Origin: Clostridium sp. 1001275B_160808_H3
GTDB taxonomy: Bacteria; Bacillota; Clostridia; Clostridiales; Clostridiaceae
Assembly: GCF_015550425.1 (NCBI RefSeq)
Contig: NZ_JADNAT010000013.1
Location: forward strand, 1 to 64,000
Reading direction: 5' to 3'
Length of the DNA stretch: 64,000 nt
Under the pieces are notes generated by a model, which was not told the DNA's origin, did not search any database, and saw only the letters and a list, made by a program, of their open reading frames with translations. Positions 20,522 to 30,516 of the stretch are shown here, one piece after another (the first letter of the stretch is position 1; every line of letters begins with the position of its first letter). The translations under genes and the position numbers were made by a program.

Positions 20522-20971
20522 TTGAAATCAAAAAGACATAATAAAATCTTAGAGATAATTAGTGAAAAAGATATAGAAACACAAGAAGAGCTTGCAGAAG
20601 AGTTAAAAATGGCAGGATTTGATGTAACGCAAGCAACAGTTTCTAGAGATATAAAAATACTAAAGTTAATAAAGATGCAAGGGGCTTCAGGAAATTACAG
20701 ATATGTTGCATCATCTAAGGAATCAAAGGATATAAATGATAAGTTATCGAGCATTTTATCAAATGCTGCTGTATCAGTAGAAAATGTAGATAAATTTGTT
20801 GTTGTAAAGACACTAACTGGATCTGCTATGGCAGTTGCTGAAGCAATAGATACATTATTTGATACAGAAGTTGCAGGAACAATTGCTGGAGATAATACAA
20901 TCTTTATCTTAGTAAGAAGTTTAGATAAAGCTGAAGAATTAGTAGAGAAAGTTAGAAAAATGATTTTATAA
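20522..20971 (+). CDS. argR: Arginine repressor
   Basis: The 149-residue regulator has an N-terminal winged helix ([41 protein letters not shown]) and a C-terminal arginine-binding/oligomerisation domain with the [11 protein letters not shown] motif. I choose the TTG at 20522 because GAAGGTGAT precedes it and it gives the canonical MKSKRH start. It controls arginine metabolism; the argR-recN order is conserved. Confidence 0.95.
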   Translation: MKSKRHNKILEIISEKDIETQEELAEELKMAGFDVTQATVSRDIKILKLIKMQGASGNYRYVASSKESKDINDKLSSILSNAAVSVENVDKFVVVKTLTGSAMAVAEAIDTLFDTEVAGTIAGDNTIFILVRSLDKAEELVEKVRKMIL

Positions 20972-20989
20972 AATTAAAGGTGATATAAT

Positions 20990-22690
20990 ATGTTATTACA
21001 ATTAAATATAAAGAACTTTGCTTTAATTCAGGAATTAAGTGTTGAATTTGGAAAAGGCTTTAATATATTATCAGGAGAAACAGGTGCTGGTAAATCTATA
21101 TTAATTGATACTATAGATTATGTTTTAGGTGGAAAATTTTCAAAGGATTTAATAAGATATGGGGAAGAGAAAACTTTTGTTGAAGCAATATTTTCACTTG
21201 AAAATGAAGAGATCATTGAAGTTTTAAAAGAGCTAGATATTGAATATGAAGAAATATTAATAATTTCAAGAGAAACAACTTTATCTGGTAAAAGCATAAT
21301 AAAAGTAAATGGAAAATCAGTAGTACTTTCATATCTAAGGAAAATAAGAGAAAAACTATTAGATATACATGGGCAACATCAAAATCAGAATTTACTAAAT
21401 AGAGCGTTTCACATATATTATTTAGATGATTTTATAGGAGAAGAATTAAATCCATATTTAGAAAAGTTTGAAGACTTAAGAAAAGAACAAAATTTGATTT
21501 TAGAAAAGATAAAAGAGTTAAATGGTAATGCAGATAGAGAAAAGTTAGTGGATTATATAAAATTTCAAATTGATGATATAGAAAAAGCTAAATTAAAAGT
21601 TGGTGAAGAAGAAAGTTTAAATGAGGAATTTAATTTGCTTTCAAATGCTGAAAAAATTTCTTTAGCTCTAAGTAAAACCTATTCTGTTTTAGATAATCCA
21701 ATGGAAGGTATTTCAGTTATTGAAGGAATATCAAAAGCTGTTAATGAATTATCAATAGTTGAAAAGCATTTTGAAAAATTAATAGATAAAAGAGAAAGAA
21801 TGGAAGAAGCCCTTTACACTTTAGAGGAAATTTCAAGAGAAGTAAGAGATTTATCATCTGAAATTTATTATGATGAATTTGAATTAGAAAAGATAAATTC
21901 TAGAATATATGAAATTAGTTTATATAAGAAAAAATACGGGGAATCAGTAGAAGAAATTTTGAGTTATTTAGAAAAGTTAAAATTACAATATGATGAACTA
22001 ATTAATTCTGAAGAAATAATTAAAGAATTAAATTTAAAAAAAGAAAAATTAGAAGAAGAAATGAGACAAGTTTCTGAAGAAATGCATAATATAAGAGAAA
22101 AAAATTCTGCGAATCTTGAAGAAAAAGTAAAGTATGAGCTATCTTATATTGGAATGGAAAAAGCAGAAATTAAAATATCAATAGAAAAATGTGAGTCATT
22201 TAATTCTAGAGGATTTGATGAAGTTATATTTCTGATTTCTACAAATCCAGGAGAACCTTTAAAACCACTAGAAAAAGTTCTTTCAGGTGGTGAGCTTTCA
22301 AGAATTATGTTAGCACTTAAATGTGTTTTTGTTGATAAGGATAAAATACCAACTCTTATTTTTGATGAAATAGATACTGGAATAAGTGGAACTATAGCTA
22401 AAAGAGTTGGAGAAAAAATGTATGAAGTTTCTACTAAACATCAAGTGTTGTGTATAACGCATTTACCTCAAATAGCAGCACTTTCTGATTGTCATTATTT
22501 TGTATCAAAAAAAGTTGAAAATGAAAAAACATTTACACAAATCAGAACTTTAGATAAATATGACAAAGTTAAAGAAATTGCAAAAATGACCAGTGGAGAT
22601 GAAGTAAGTGATGTTACTTTAGAAAATGCTTCAGAAATGGTCGCTTTTGCAGAGTTAAAAAAACAAGAAATATTAAAAAGTTATTCATAA
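20990..22690 (+). CDS. recN: DNA repair protein RecN
   Basis: The 566-residue SMC-like ATPase is recruited to double-strand breaks. Walker A GETGAGKSILIDTI is at residue 30, HGQHQNQNLL follows, then two coiled-coil arms, the signature LSGGELSRIMLALK and Walker B LIFDEIDTGISG. Length is normal. It ends the nusB-recN run, and a terminator follows. Confidence 0.97.
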   Translation: MLLQLNIKNFALIQELSVEFGKGFNILSGETGAGKSILIDTIDYVLGGKFSKDLIRYGEEKTFVEAIFSLENEEIIEVLKELDIEYEEILIISRETTLSGKSIIKVNGKSVVLSYLRKIREKLLDIHGQHQNQNLLNRAFHIYYLDDFIGEELNPYLEKFEDLRKEQNLILEKIKELNGNADREKLVDYIKFQIDDIEKAKLKVGEEESLNEEFNLLSNAEKISLALSKTYSVLDNPMEGISVIEGISKAVNELSIVEKHFEKLIDKRERMEEALYTLEEISREVRDLSSEIYYDEFELEKINSRIYEISLYKKKYGESVEEILSYLEKLKLQYDELINSEEIIKELNLKKEKLEEEMRQVSEEMHNIREKNSANLEEKVKYELSYIGMEKAEIKISIEKCESFNSRGFDEVIFLISTNPGEPLKPLEKVLSGGELSRIMLALKCVFVDKDKIPTLIFDEIDTGISGTIAKRVGEKMYEVSTKHQVLCITHLPQIAALSDCHYFVSKKVENEKTFTQIRTLDKYDKVKEIAKMTSGDEVSDVTLENASEMVAFAELKKQEILKSYS

Positions 22691-22725
22691 ATATGATACA
22701 TAACTTAATAAAAAAATGAATACAC

Positions 22726-22757
22726 TAAAATCATGGTTATTTACCATGATTTTATTT
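22726..22757 (+). terminator. Terminator of recN
   Basis: TAAAATCATGGT and ACCATGATTTTA are perfect inverted repeats around a short AT loop, followed by a T-rich run. Confidence 0.88.
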
Positions 22758-22872
22758 TTTTATATTTTTGTAGTTATATCTTTAAAATTTTTAACGTTTT
22801 TAACAAACTTAATACAGCATATAAGAATGTAGATGAGGGAAAGTTAAATACAGAAGCAAAGGAGGAGATGAT

Positions 22873-24063
22873 ATGAGGATGAAAAAGTTAAAATATTTAG
22901 GCGTAATAATAACTCCAATGTTGATTCTGGGTTTAATTACTTTCTTTAGCTTAAGTAGTATTCCAGAAAAAATATATGTAAATGAAGCTTCTTCAACTTC
23001 TGATGTAGTACTATCAGATAATATATTTATGAAGAACAGCAAAATAAAGAAGGATGAGCTTCAAGTAAAACTTTTAGGTCTTATTCCTATTAAGTCTGTT
23101 GCAGTATCTAAAGTGAATGATTTAGAGGTGTATCCAGGTGGAACAAGTGTTGGAATAAAGTTATCAACTAAAGGTGTTTTAGTTGTGGGACATTCTGATA
23201 TAGAATCATTAGAAGGTAAGGTTGAAAGTCCTGCCAAAAATTCAGGTATAGAACTTGGAGATGTACTTATAAAGATTAACGGAGAGGAAATACAAAGCTC
23301 AAAGGATTTATCAAAAAAAATTAAAAATCTAGATAATTCTAAAATAAATGTTGATTATCTTAGAAATGGTAATATAGAAAGCAAAGAAATAGATTTACAA
23401 AAAGAAAATAATGAGTATAAATTAGGGCTTTGGGTTAGAGATTCAACTGCAGGAATAGGAACATTAACATTTTATGATAAAAATACTTCAATATTTGGTG
23501 CTTTAGGGCATCCTATAACAGATGGTGATACTAATAAACCTTTTACAGTAAGAAATGGAGATTTATTAAATTCTTCAGTAATAAGTGTTAGAAAAGGAGA
23601 AAAAGGCTCACCAGGAGAATTAAAAGGATTATTTGTGAATGAAAAAGAAAGTTTAGCTAAAATAGAAAAGAATACAGAAGCGGGTATATTTGGTGAAGCA
23701 AGTATTGACTTGGTTAATGAAAGTTTTAATAAACCATTAAAAGTAGGATTTAGAAATGAGATAAAAGAAGGAGCAGCACAGATTATAACAACAATAGATG
23801 AAAATGGTCCTAAAATGTATGATATAGAAATAGTAAAATTATTACCTCAAGAGGAACCTGGACCTAAGAGTATGGTAATAAAAGTTACAGATGAAGAACT
23901 TCTAGAAAAAACAGGTGGAATAGTTCAAGGAATGAGTGGAAGCCCTATTATTCAAAATGATAAATTAGTTGGAGCGGTAACTCATGTATTAATAAATAAA
24001 CCAGATGTAGGTTATGGAATATATATTGAATGGATGCTAAAAGATGCAGGGATAATTGAATAA
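22873..24063 (+). CDS. spoIVB: Stage IV sporulation serine peptidase SpoIVB
   Basis: The 396-residue forespore-secreted S55 peptidase has an N-terminal membrane anchor (about residues 7-29), a PDZ domain (GGTSVGIKLSTKGVLVVG onward), the catalytic His in GALGHPITDGDT and the catalytic Ser in VQGMSGSPIIQND. In Bacillus it triggers pro-sigma-K processing in the mother cell and is made under sigma-G. GGAGGAGATG precedes the start. It lies directly before spo0A, as in other clostridia and bacilli. Confidence 0.96.
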   Translation: MRMKKLKYLGVIITPMLILGLITFFSLSSIPEKIYVNEASSTSDVVLSDNIFMKNSKIKKDELQVKLLGLIPIKSVAVSKVNDLEVYPGGTSVGIKLSTKGVLVVGHSDIESLEGKVESPAKNSGIELGDVLIKINGEEIQSSKDLSKKIKNLDNSKINVDYLRNGNIESKEIDLQKENNEYKLGLWVRDSTAGIGTLTFYDKNTSIFGALGHPITDGDTNKPFTVRNGDLLNSSVISVRKGEKGSPGELKGLFVNEKESLAKIEKNTEAGIFGEASIDLVNESFNKPLKVGFRNEIKEGAAQIITTIDENGPKMYDIEIVKLLPQEEPGPKSMVIKVTDEELLEKTGGIVQGMSGSPIIQNDKLVGAVTHVLINKPDVGYGIYIEWMLKDAGIIE

Positions 24064-24115
24064 AATATTAGTAAATTTGAATAGTTTTATAATACTTTTA
24101 GTGTTATAATTATAT

Positions 24116-24153
24116 AAAATGGTAAGGGTATATTAGTACTCTTATCATTTTTG
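24116..24153 (+). terminator. Terminator of spoIVB
   Basis: AAAATGGTAAGGGT pairs with ACTCTTATCATTTTT using a few G-U pairs, with a T run at the end. It lies about 55 bases after the spoIVB stop. Confidence 0.75.
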
Positions 24154-24358
24154 CTGTCAGAAAAATGAAATTTATCTATATAAAAAATAAATATTATAAT
24201 AAAATTTTGAAAAAAATGTAAAAAAACTATTAAAATCAAATAAATTGTGTTATAATGATATTAATTAATCTTGAAAAGGATTGTTTTTTTCTGTTATGTC
24301 TATATATAATATTTATAGATGAATTTTAAAAGATAAATTTTTAAAAGAACTTAGTATG

Positions 24359-24378
24359 TACTCGGATTAATTCGAGTA
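24359..24378 (+). promoter_or_regulatory. 20-base palindrome in the spo0A leader
   Basis: TACTCG (24359-24364) and CGAGTA (24373-24378) flank GATTAATT. The whole site is palindromic except for one G-T position. It ends about 25 bases before the spo0A start and 12 bases before its GGGGGAG ribosome site and is followed by TTTT. It could be a protein operator or a small leader hairpin affecting spo0A expression. Confidence 0.45.
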
Positions 24379-24403
24379 TTTTGGGAAGATGGGGGAGAAA
24401 AGT

Positions 24404-25210
24404 ATGAATGATTCAAAAATTTCAGTTTTAATAGCTGATGATAACAAGGAGTTTTGCAGTATCTTAAACGATTATTTATTAAATCAAAGAGATATTATAG
24501 TTACTGCAGTTGCTAAGGATGGAAGGGAAGCCTTAGCTCTTATAGAGGAAAAACAACCAGATTTAGTAGTTTTAGATATAATCATGCCACATTTAGATGG
24601 TCTAGGAGTGCTTGAAAAATTAAACTCAATGAATTTAGAAAAAATGCCAAGAATTATAGTTCTTTCTGCAGTTGGACAAGATAAAATTACGCAAAGAGCT
24701 ATTACTTTAGGTGCTGATTATTATGTTGTAAAACCTTTCGATATGGATGTTTTCACTAAGAGAATAAGAGAAATGTTTAATGGATCTTCAAACGAAGTAA
24801 TTAGGAAACAATCTACTGTAATAGAACAAGAAGTTAAGCATCAATCTAGAGGACCAGTAGATTTAGAAACTGAAATTACAAGCATAATCCATGAAATTGG
24901 GGTGCCTGCTCATATTAAGGGATATATGTATTTAAGAGAAGCAATTACAATGGTTGTTAACGATATGGAATTATTGTCTGCTGTTACAAAGGAATTATAT
25001 CCATCAATAGCTAAAAAGTATAACACAACAGCTTCAAGAGTTGAAAGAGCAATAAGACACGCTATCGAAGTTGCTTGGGGAAGAGGCCAAGTTGATGCTA
25101 TTAACAAGCTATTTGGATATACAATTCACAATGAAAAAGGTAATCCAACTAATAGTGAATTCATAGCAATCATAGCTGACAAGCTAAGACTTAAGAATAA
25201 AGTTAGCTAA
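24404..25210 (+). CDS. spo0A: Sporulation master response regulator Spo0A
   Basis: The 268-residue protein has a receiver domain with the acidic pocket IADDN, phosphoacceptor Asp in [13 protein letters not shown], and Thr/Ser-Lys positions (LSAVGQ, VVKPFD). A linker follows, then the Spo0A DNA-binding domain with [24 protein letters not shown] and the recognition helix region [20 protein letters not shown]. The start at 24404 has GGGGGAG upstream. It controls entry into sporulation and many stationary-phase genes. Confidence 0.98.
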   Translation: MNDSKISVLIADDNKEFCSILNDYLLNQRDIIVTAVAKDGREALALIEEKQPDLVVLDIIMPHLDGLGVLEKLNSMNLEKMPRIIVLSAVGQDKITQRAITLGADYYVVKPFDMDVFTKRIREMFNGSSNEVIRKQSTVIEQEVKHQSRGPVDLETEITSIIHEIGVPAHIKGYMYLREAITMVVNDMELLSAVTKELYPSIAKKYNTTASRVERAIRHAIEVAWGRGQVDAINKLFGYTIHNEKGNPTNSEFIAIIADKLRLKNKVS

Positions 25211-25525
25211 TACTTATTAAAGTCAGTAAAATGGCTGTTGAACAAGTAATTTGAAAAAGTTAAATCTATGTTGTTTATAGCAACAAAGTATATTTTATAC
25301 TAATAAATTAATATTAACTTAAGTAGACAGAACACTTTCTATCAGTTGGGTTTATTCCATACTGTTTAGGAGGTGTTTTTTATTTAATAAAATTCTAGAG
25401 CTTGGAAAGAAAATGCACATTTATATTATAATTATTTATTAAATTTTTGTAAATAAATGATATACTAATACTATGAGTAAATTAAAGGCTCACAGGAAGT
25501 GAGTCAGATTATGAGAGGTAATGTT
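25211..25525. other. Intergenic region after spo0A
   Basis: There is no gene. A weak inverted repeat (GGCTCAC/GTGAGTC, about 25487-25505) lies just upstream of the following hydrolase gene. A ribosome-site-like AGGAGGTG at about 25370 is not followed by an open frame. No clear terminator for spo0A is seen. Confidence 0.4.
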
Positions 25526-26434
25526 ATGGATTCAATTATCAAATATACATATGATGATATGCCAAAGGTAACAAATTATCCAAGAAGAACAAAGGTAATA
25601 AAAGGCGATAAAAAAAATGTAAGAGCGTTTATTGGAAAGGATATAGTTTACTGTGAAAAAGATGGTATGGAATTAAAATTAAGATTTATTTATCCAGAAC
25701 AGCTTAAAGAAAATGAAAAGTATCCTTTATTTCTTCATGTTCAAGGGTCTGCATGGATGAAACAAGATTTAAATGAGCATGTTTTGGATTTTAAAGATAT
25801 TGTTACTAGTGGATATGTATTAGCTATTGTTGAGTATCGTCCAAGTAATGTTGCATTATTTCCAGGACAAGTATTAGATACAAAATGTGCAATGAGATAT
25901 ATTCAAAAGCATAGTAATGAGTTAAATATTGATATAAATAATGTATTTATATCAGGTGATTCAAGCGGAGGACATACTGCTTCTTTATGTTGGGCAACTT
26001 GGAATAATTATAAAATAGATTATACAAATGAACTGTTATGTGACGTAAGGGGATTTATAAATCTGTATGGAGTAAGTAATTTGGCTACTATGAATAAATA
26101 TTGTTCAGCTTTTGATCATGAAAGAAATTCACCGGCAACTGATATAATTGGGGTTGATTGTCTTTCAGATAATTTGGATTTAGCATTACAAGCTTCACCT
26201 ATTTTTTATATTAATGATTATTCAAATGATGATCCACTATTAATAATTCATGGCAATAAAGATAGAGTTGTTCCATTTGAACAAAGTATTGAGTTGTACG
26301 AAAAGTGTTCAAGTCATAATAAGAATGTAGATTTTTATTGTGTAGATGATGCAGATCATGGCGGCAGTTTGTTTTATTGCAAAGATACAATTGATATAAT
26401 TATTAGTTTTTTAAGAAAATATACCAATAAATAA
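25526..26434 (+). CDS. Alpha/beta hydrolase, esterase-like
   Basis: The 302-residue protein has a hydrolase fold with an HVQGSAWMKQD oxyanion-type segment, nucleophile motif SGDSSGGHTASL (Ser about residue 151), acid in IHGNKDRVVPF and catalytic His in DDADHGGSLF. It looks like the BD-FAE/lipase-like carboxylesterase group, and the substrate is unknown. I choose the ATG at 25526 because AGAGGT lies upstream; earlier in-frame starts at 25499 and 25511 are weaker. No signal peptide, so cytoplasmic. It stands alone. Confidence 0.85.
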   Translation: MDSIIKYTYDDMPKVTNYPRRTKVIKGDKKNVRAFIGKDIVYCEKDGMELKLRFIYPEQLKENEKYPLFLHVQGSAWMKQDLNEHVLDFKDIVTSGYVLAIVEYRPSNVALFPGQVLDTKCAMRYIQKHSNELNIDINNVFISGDSSGGHTASLCWATWNNYKIDYTNELLCDVRGFINLYGVSNLATMNKYCSAFDHERNSPATDIIGVDCLSDNLDLALQASPIFYINDYSNDDPLLIIHGNKDRVVPFEQSIELYEKCSSHNKNVDFYCVDDADHGGSLFYCKDTIDIIISFLRKYTNK

Positions 26435-26660
26435 GAGTTCGGAATAAGTATGATTTTTAAAGAGAAAGTCGAAGATATTAAAGATTTTATTAAATTATTA
26501 TAATAATTTGTTAATGGTTAATTTAAAGTAGAATTAAAATTATACATATAAATATAATGAATTATTTAAATAATTAACTAGTCAAAGCAGCAGTAATTAG
26601 CCTAGAATTACTATGATTAATTTTATTAAGAAAATTTTTATGAATATGAGGAGAAATATA

Positions 26661-27179
26661 ATGGATTTAACTGAAAAGATATTAAATGAAAAATTAATTC
26701 ATAAAGGAAATTTTATAGATTTTGTAAATATTGATGTAGAGTTACCTAATGGTAAAAATAGCAATAGAGATATTATAAAACATCCAGGAGCTTGTGCAGT
26801 TATAGCATTTCTAGATTCTGAAAATATAATATTAGTAGAACAATTTAGATTACCATTAAATAAGATATTATTAGAAATACCAGCAGGAAAGCTTAATAAA
26901 AATGAAAATCCAATGGAGTGTGCAAAAAGAGAATTGCAAGAAGAAACTGGATATATTGCAAAAGAAATAGAATTTTTAGGTTCTATTGCAACAGCACCTG
27001 GTTTTTGTGATGAAATTATACATTTATATAAGGCTTGGGATTTATCTTTAGGTGAAAAAAATGAGGATGAAGACGAGTTTACAAGTGTAAAAATATTAAA
27101 TATAAATAATGTTAAAGAAATGATAAAAAAAGGTGAAATAATTGATGGTAAAACCATAAGTGTATTTTCATACTTATAA
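26661..27179 (+). CDS. Nudix hydrolase, ADP-ribose pyrophosphatase-like
   Basis: The 172-residue protein carries a full Nudix box, from GKLNKNENPMECAKRELQEETG (about residue 75), preceded by the ADP-ribose-type segment VEQFRLPLNKILLEIPAGK. It probably cleaves ADP-ribose to AMP and ribose 5-phosphate. The start at 26661 follows GAGGAGA. In Bacillus and clostridia a nudF-type gene lies next to spoIIM, as here. Confidence 0.92.
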   Translation: MDLTEKILNEKLIHKGNFIDFVNIDVELPNGKNSNRDIIKHPGACAVIAFLDSENIILVEQFRLPLNKILLEIPAGKLNKNENPMECAKRELQEETGYIAKEIEFLGSIATAPGFCDEIIHLYKAWDLSLGEKNEDEDEFTSVKILNINNVKEMIKKGEIIDGKTISVFSYL

Positions 27180-27203
27180 ACTTTAATATGATAAAAATAA
27201 ATG

Positions 27204-27240
27204 GAGATAAACTATTACTTGTAGTTTATCTCTATTTTTT
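27204..27240 (+). terminator. Terminator of the Nudix gene
   Basis: GAGATAAACTA (27204-27214) and TAGTTTATCTC (27222-27232) form a perfect stem, followed by A and a T run. Confidence 0.9.
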
Positions 27241-27340
27241 TATTTTTTTTATAAAAAAATATTTTACATATATTCAATTATGAATAATGAGGAAACTTTA
27301 AACATATTATGTTCTATAGCAACTATGGAGGAGGAATAAT

Positions 27341-27976
27341 ATGAATTTAATAGAAAAGTTGAATTCAAACTTTAGAGAAAATAAAATATTTTATTTACTT
27401 GTATTAACTTTTTTCTTTGTAGGTATACTACTAGGTTCATATACCATAAAATATATGGATGGAGTAGATGCAAAGGATTTAGCTGATTACTTTACAGGAT
27501 TCATTAAAAGTATAAATGTTGAAGAGGTAAAAACAAATGAATTGCTTATAAGCATAATAAAAAATAATATAGTGATTATTTTACTTATAATAGCACTAGG
27601 ATTTACTGTCTTTGGAGCACCTATAATTTTAATAATAGATTTAATAAAGGGATTTACTTTAGGTTATACCTTTAGTTTTTTATTAACTACCTTTGAAGGT
27701 AAAGGTGTTTGGCTTGCTCTAGCATCGACAGTTCCGCAAAACATATTTTATATACCTTTCTTTATAGGTATAAGTATTATTTCTTTAGAATTATCTTCAG
27801 TAAAGTTAAAAGAAAAGTTTTTTAATGGAATTGGAAGTAGTAAGTTGATGTTTAATGGACTAGTAATGAAATTAAGTTTCTTTGTTATCCTATTTGCCAT
27901 AGGGGTTATAATTGAGTGCTATATGAGCCCAGGGTTAATAAAAATGGTAGTAACGAAAGTTTATAAATTAACCTAA
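27341..27976 (+). CDS. spoIIM: Stage II sporulation protein M
   Basis: The 211-residue membrane protein has about five helices. The central loop with LIKGFTLGYTFSFLLTTFEGKGVWLALASTVPQNIFYIPFF is typical of SpoIIM. Together with SpoIID and SpoIIP it drives peptidoglycan remodelling for forespore engulfment. GGAGGAGG precedes the start. It is followed by a XerD-like gene, the same order as in Bacillus. Confidence 0.95.
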   Translation: MNLIEKLNSNFRENKIFYLLVLTFFFVGILLGSYTIKYMDGVDAKDLADYFTGFIKSINVEEVKTNELLISIIKNNIVIILLIIALGFTVFGAPIILIIDLIKGFTLGYTFSFLLTTFEGKGVWLALASTVPQNIFYIPFFIGISIISLELSSVKLKEKFFNGIGSSKLMFNGLVMKLSFFVILFAIGVIIECYMSPGLIKMVVTKVYKLT

Positions 27977-28010
27977 TCCAATGAAAATAAAGAAGGAATA
28001 AGAATTTTTT

Positions 28011-28017
28011 TGTCGAA
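28011..28017 (+). promoter_or_regulatory. Possible Spo0A box
   Basis: TGTCGAA matches the core of the Spo0A-binding consensus exactly, within TTTTTTGTCGAATTA. It lies 30 bases upstream of the XerD-like start codon and could place that gene under Spo0A. A 7-base match can occur by chance. Confidence 0.3.
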
Positions 28018-28046
28018 TTAATAATGTATTAGGATAGGGGAGAATT

Positions 28047-28925
28047 ATGAAAGAAATTGTAAATAATTATAAGGAAGCTTTATTAAAAAGTCATAAAAGT
28101 GAAAACACTGTTTATGCCTATGTAACTGATGTAAACTTATATGTTAAGTATTTAAAGAGTAAAAATATGAGTATTGATGAAACGGATAATGTATCAGTAC
28201 TTGGATATATACAATACTTACTTAGTCAAGGTAAGTCTGAAAGATCGATAAATAGAATAGTTATAAGTCTGAGAAGTTTTTATAATTATTTGAAAGATCA
28301 AAAAGTTGTAAGTGAAATACCTAAGATATATTATAAGAATACAACTACAACTAAAAAGTTGCCTGAAATATTAACTATAGATGAGGTAGACAGAATAATT
28401 AAAATTGTAGATAAAGATTGCAATAAGGGAATAAGGGATAATGCTTTATTGGAACTTATGTATGCTACTGGAATGAAGGTTTCAGAGATAATTGGATTAA
28501 ATGTTGAGGATGTTAACTTAGAATTAAACTTTGTAAAATGTCATGATAATAAAAATTATGAGAGGCTTATTCCAATTGGAAGAAGTGCTACAGAAGCATT
28601 GAAGGAATATTTAAAAATAAGAGATCAAATTGCATCTGCAGGAGTTGATACCCTATTTGTTAATTTAAATGGAAATCATTTAACAAGACAAGGTGTATGG
28701 AGAATAGTAAAAGAATATTCCCATAAAGCAGGAATTAAAAAAGAAGTTAATTTAAATACTTTTAGACACTCTTTTGCGGTACATTTATTACAAAATGGAG
28801 CTAATGTAAGAGCTGTGCAAAAACTTTTAGGAAATCAAGTTCTAACTTATATGGACACATATTATGAAATAATTAATAATGATAAAATAAATATTGTATA
28901 TAAAAATTCCCATCCTAGAGCATAA
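28047..28925 (+). CDS. xerD: XerD-like tyrosine recombinase with degenerate catalytic site
   Basis: The 292-residue protein has the full Xer layout: N-terminal core-binding SAM-like domain (residues 1-90) and C-terminal catalytic domain, ending in HPRA as XerD does. Gene order after spoIIM matches Bacillus xerD. Aligning motifs by eye, Arg of TGLRVSE is Lys (ATGMKVSE), the first His of HxLRH is Asn (NTFRH), and the LGH His is Asn (LLGNQ). Lys in DNKN, the second Arg and Tyr in MDTYYE remain. Three of six catalytic residues are changed, so strand cleavage is doubtful. Confidence 0.85.
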   Translation: MKEIVNNYKEALLKSHKSENTVYAYVTDVNLYVKYLKSKNMSIDETDNVSVLGYIQYLLSQGKSERSINRIVISLRSFYNYLKDQKVVSEIPKIYYKNTTTTKKLPEILTIDEVDRIIKIVDKDCNKGIRDNALLELMYATGMKVSEIIGLNVEDVNLELNFVKCHDNKNYERLIPIGRSATEALKEYLKIRDQIASAGVDTLFVNLNGNHLTRQGVWRIVKEYSHKAGIKKEVNLNTFRHSFAVHLLQNGANVRAVQKLLGNQVLTYMDTYYEIINNDKINIVYKNSHPRA

Positions 28926-29123
28926 TAATATGGAATATTTATATGAAATAATATAATTTAAGAAGTTAGATAAATTAAAAGTATTAAATTAAGAATTTTA
29001 AAATACAAAAAGAATGTAAAGTAGCTTCTAGAAATTAAGAAAAGCAAATTTATTATTGCAATATAGCAAATTAAATAGATAAAAATTTTAAAATAATATA
29101 CTAAAGTAGGAGGTCATGTTCTT

Positions 29124-30428
29124 ATGAGAATGTATGACATTATATTAAAAAAAAGAAAAGGTCTAGAATTATCTAAAGAAGAAATTGAGTTTTTTGTAAA
29201 TGGATTTACAAATGGAGAAGTTCCAGATTATCAAGCATCAGCATTACTTATGGCTATATTTTTTAATAAGATGAATAAAAGAGAAACTGCAGATTTAACT
29301 ATGGCAATGGTCGATTCAGGAGATAAAATTGATTTATCTTCAATAAATGGAGTAAAGGTAGATAAGCATTCTACTGGTGGAGTTGGAGATAAGACCAGCA
29401 TTTGTTTAACACCATTAGTTGCATCACTTGGAGTTCCAGTTGCTAAGATGTCTGGTAGAGGGTTAGGGCATACTGGTGGAACTATTGATAAATTAGAAGC
29501 ATTTAATGGATTTTCGGTAGAACTTTCTGAAGAAACATTTATAAAAAATTCAAATACAATAGGGATAGCATTAACTGGACAAACAGGAAATATTGCTCCA
29601 GCTGATAAGAAAATATATGCCCTTAGAGATGTTACAGCAACAGTAGACAATATGTCATTAATAGCATCAAGTATAATGAGTAAAAAAATTGCTTCAGGAG
29701 CAGATGCTATAGTATTAGATGTAAAAGTTGGAGATGGAGCATTTATGAAGACTCCTGAAGATGCTAAAGATCTAGCAAGAGAAATGGTTGATATAGGAAG
29801 TTCAGTAGGAAGAAAAACTATAGGTATAATTTCAGATATGGATCAACCTTTAGGATATGCAATAGGTAATTCTCTTGAAGTTAAAGAAGCTATAGAATTA
29901 TTAAAAGGAAATGGACCTAAAGATTTATTAGAATTAACATTAACTTTAGGTAGTTATATGCTTGTTTGTGGAAATAAAGCAAGAAACTTCGAAGAAGGTA
30001 AGGCATTATTACTAGAAAATATTAATAATGGTAAGGGATTAAAAAAACTTAAGGAATTTGTTAAGGCCCAAGGTGGAGATGAAAGTTTTGTAGATGATAC
30101 TAATAAATTCCCTAAAGCAAAATATATAGTTGAAGTAAAAGCCACTCAAGAGGGTGTGATTTCAAAAATAAATGCAGAAGCCTTTGGGTTAATTGCAATG
30201 GAACTTGGAGCAGGAAGAGAAACTAAGGAAAGTACAATAGATCTATCTGTAGGTATAGTTTTAAATAAAAAAAGAGGTGAAAAAGTAAAAGAGGGGGATA
30301 TACTAGCTTATATTCATAGTAATGATGAAAGTAACATAAAAAAAGCTAAGAATGATATAATTAAGAACATGATTATATCTAACTCTCTAGATAAGGAAAT
30401 TCCTCTAATATATGATGTTATAGAATAA
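29124..30428 (+). CDS. pdp: Pyrimidine-nucleoside phosphorylase
   Basis: The 434-residue enzyme phosphorolyses thymidine, uridine and deoxyuridine. The family motif [17 protein letters not shown] is at about residue 112, with [12 protein letters not shown] before it and [10 protein letters not shown] after. The N-terminal helical domain and C-terminal domain are complete. AGGAGG precedes the start. A terminator follows. Confidence 0.96.
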   Translation: MRMYDIILKKRKGLELSKEEIEFFVNGFTNGEVPDYQASALLMAIFFNKMNKRETADLTMAMVDSGDKIDLSSINGVKVDKHSTGGVGDKTSICLTPLVASLGVPVAKMSGRGLGHTGGTIDKLEAFNGFSVELSEETFIKNSNTIGIALTGQTGNIAPADKKIYALRDVTATVDNMSLIASSIMSKKIASGADAIVLDVKVGDGAFMKTPEDAKDLAREMVDIGSSVGRKTIGIISDMDQPLGYAIGNSLEVKEAIELLKGNGPKDLLELTLTLGSYMLVCGNKARNFEEGKALLLENINNGKGLKKLKEFVKAQGGDESFVDDTNKFPKAKYIVEVKATQEGVISKINAEAFGLIAMELGAGRETKESTIDLSVGIVLNKKRGEKVKEGDILAYIHSNDESNIKKAKNDIIKNMIISNSLDKEIPLIYDVIE

Positions 30429-30433
30429 ATAAA

Positions 30434-30478
30434 AAAATATGATAAGAAGAATTTAGTTCTTTTTATCATATTTTTATT
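30434..30478 (+). terminator. Terminator of pdp
   Basis: AAATATGATAA and TTATCATATTT arms flank an imperfect AGAA/TTCT inner stem, followed by T-rich sequence. It starts a few bases after the pdp stop. Confidence 0.85.
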
Positions 30479-30516
30479 TTTATTGGTAATAATAAGCTTT
30501 GAAGGGAGGCAATATA

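Larger units (their letters stand above)
24064..24403. other. spoIVB-spo0A intergenic region
   Basis: This 340-base region holds the spoIVB terminator, very AT-rich DNA with a TATAAT at about 24251 but no convincing -35 box, and a near-perfect palindrome in the spo0A leader. Promoters of spo0A must be here. I could not place a sigma-H promoter or an 0A box with confidence. Confidence 0.5.

Noticed and set aside
26435..26660. Short frame at about 26450 (17 codons) between the hydrolase and Nudix genes.
   Set aside because: Too short and without a ribosome site; probably a chance frame.
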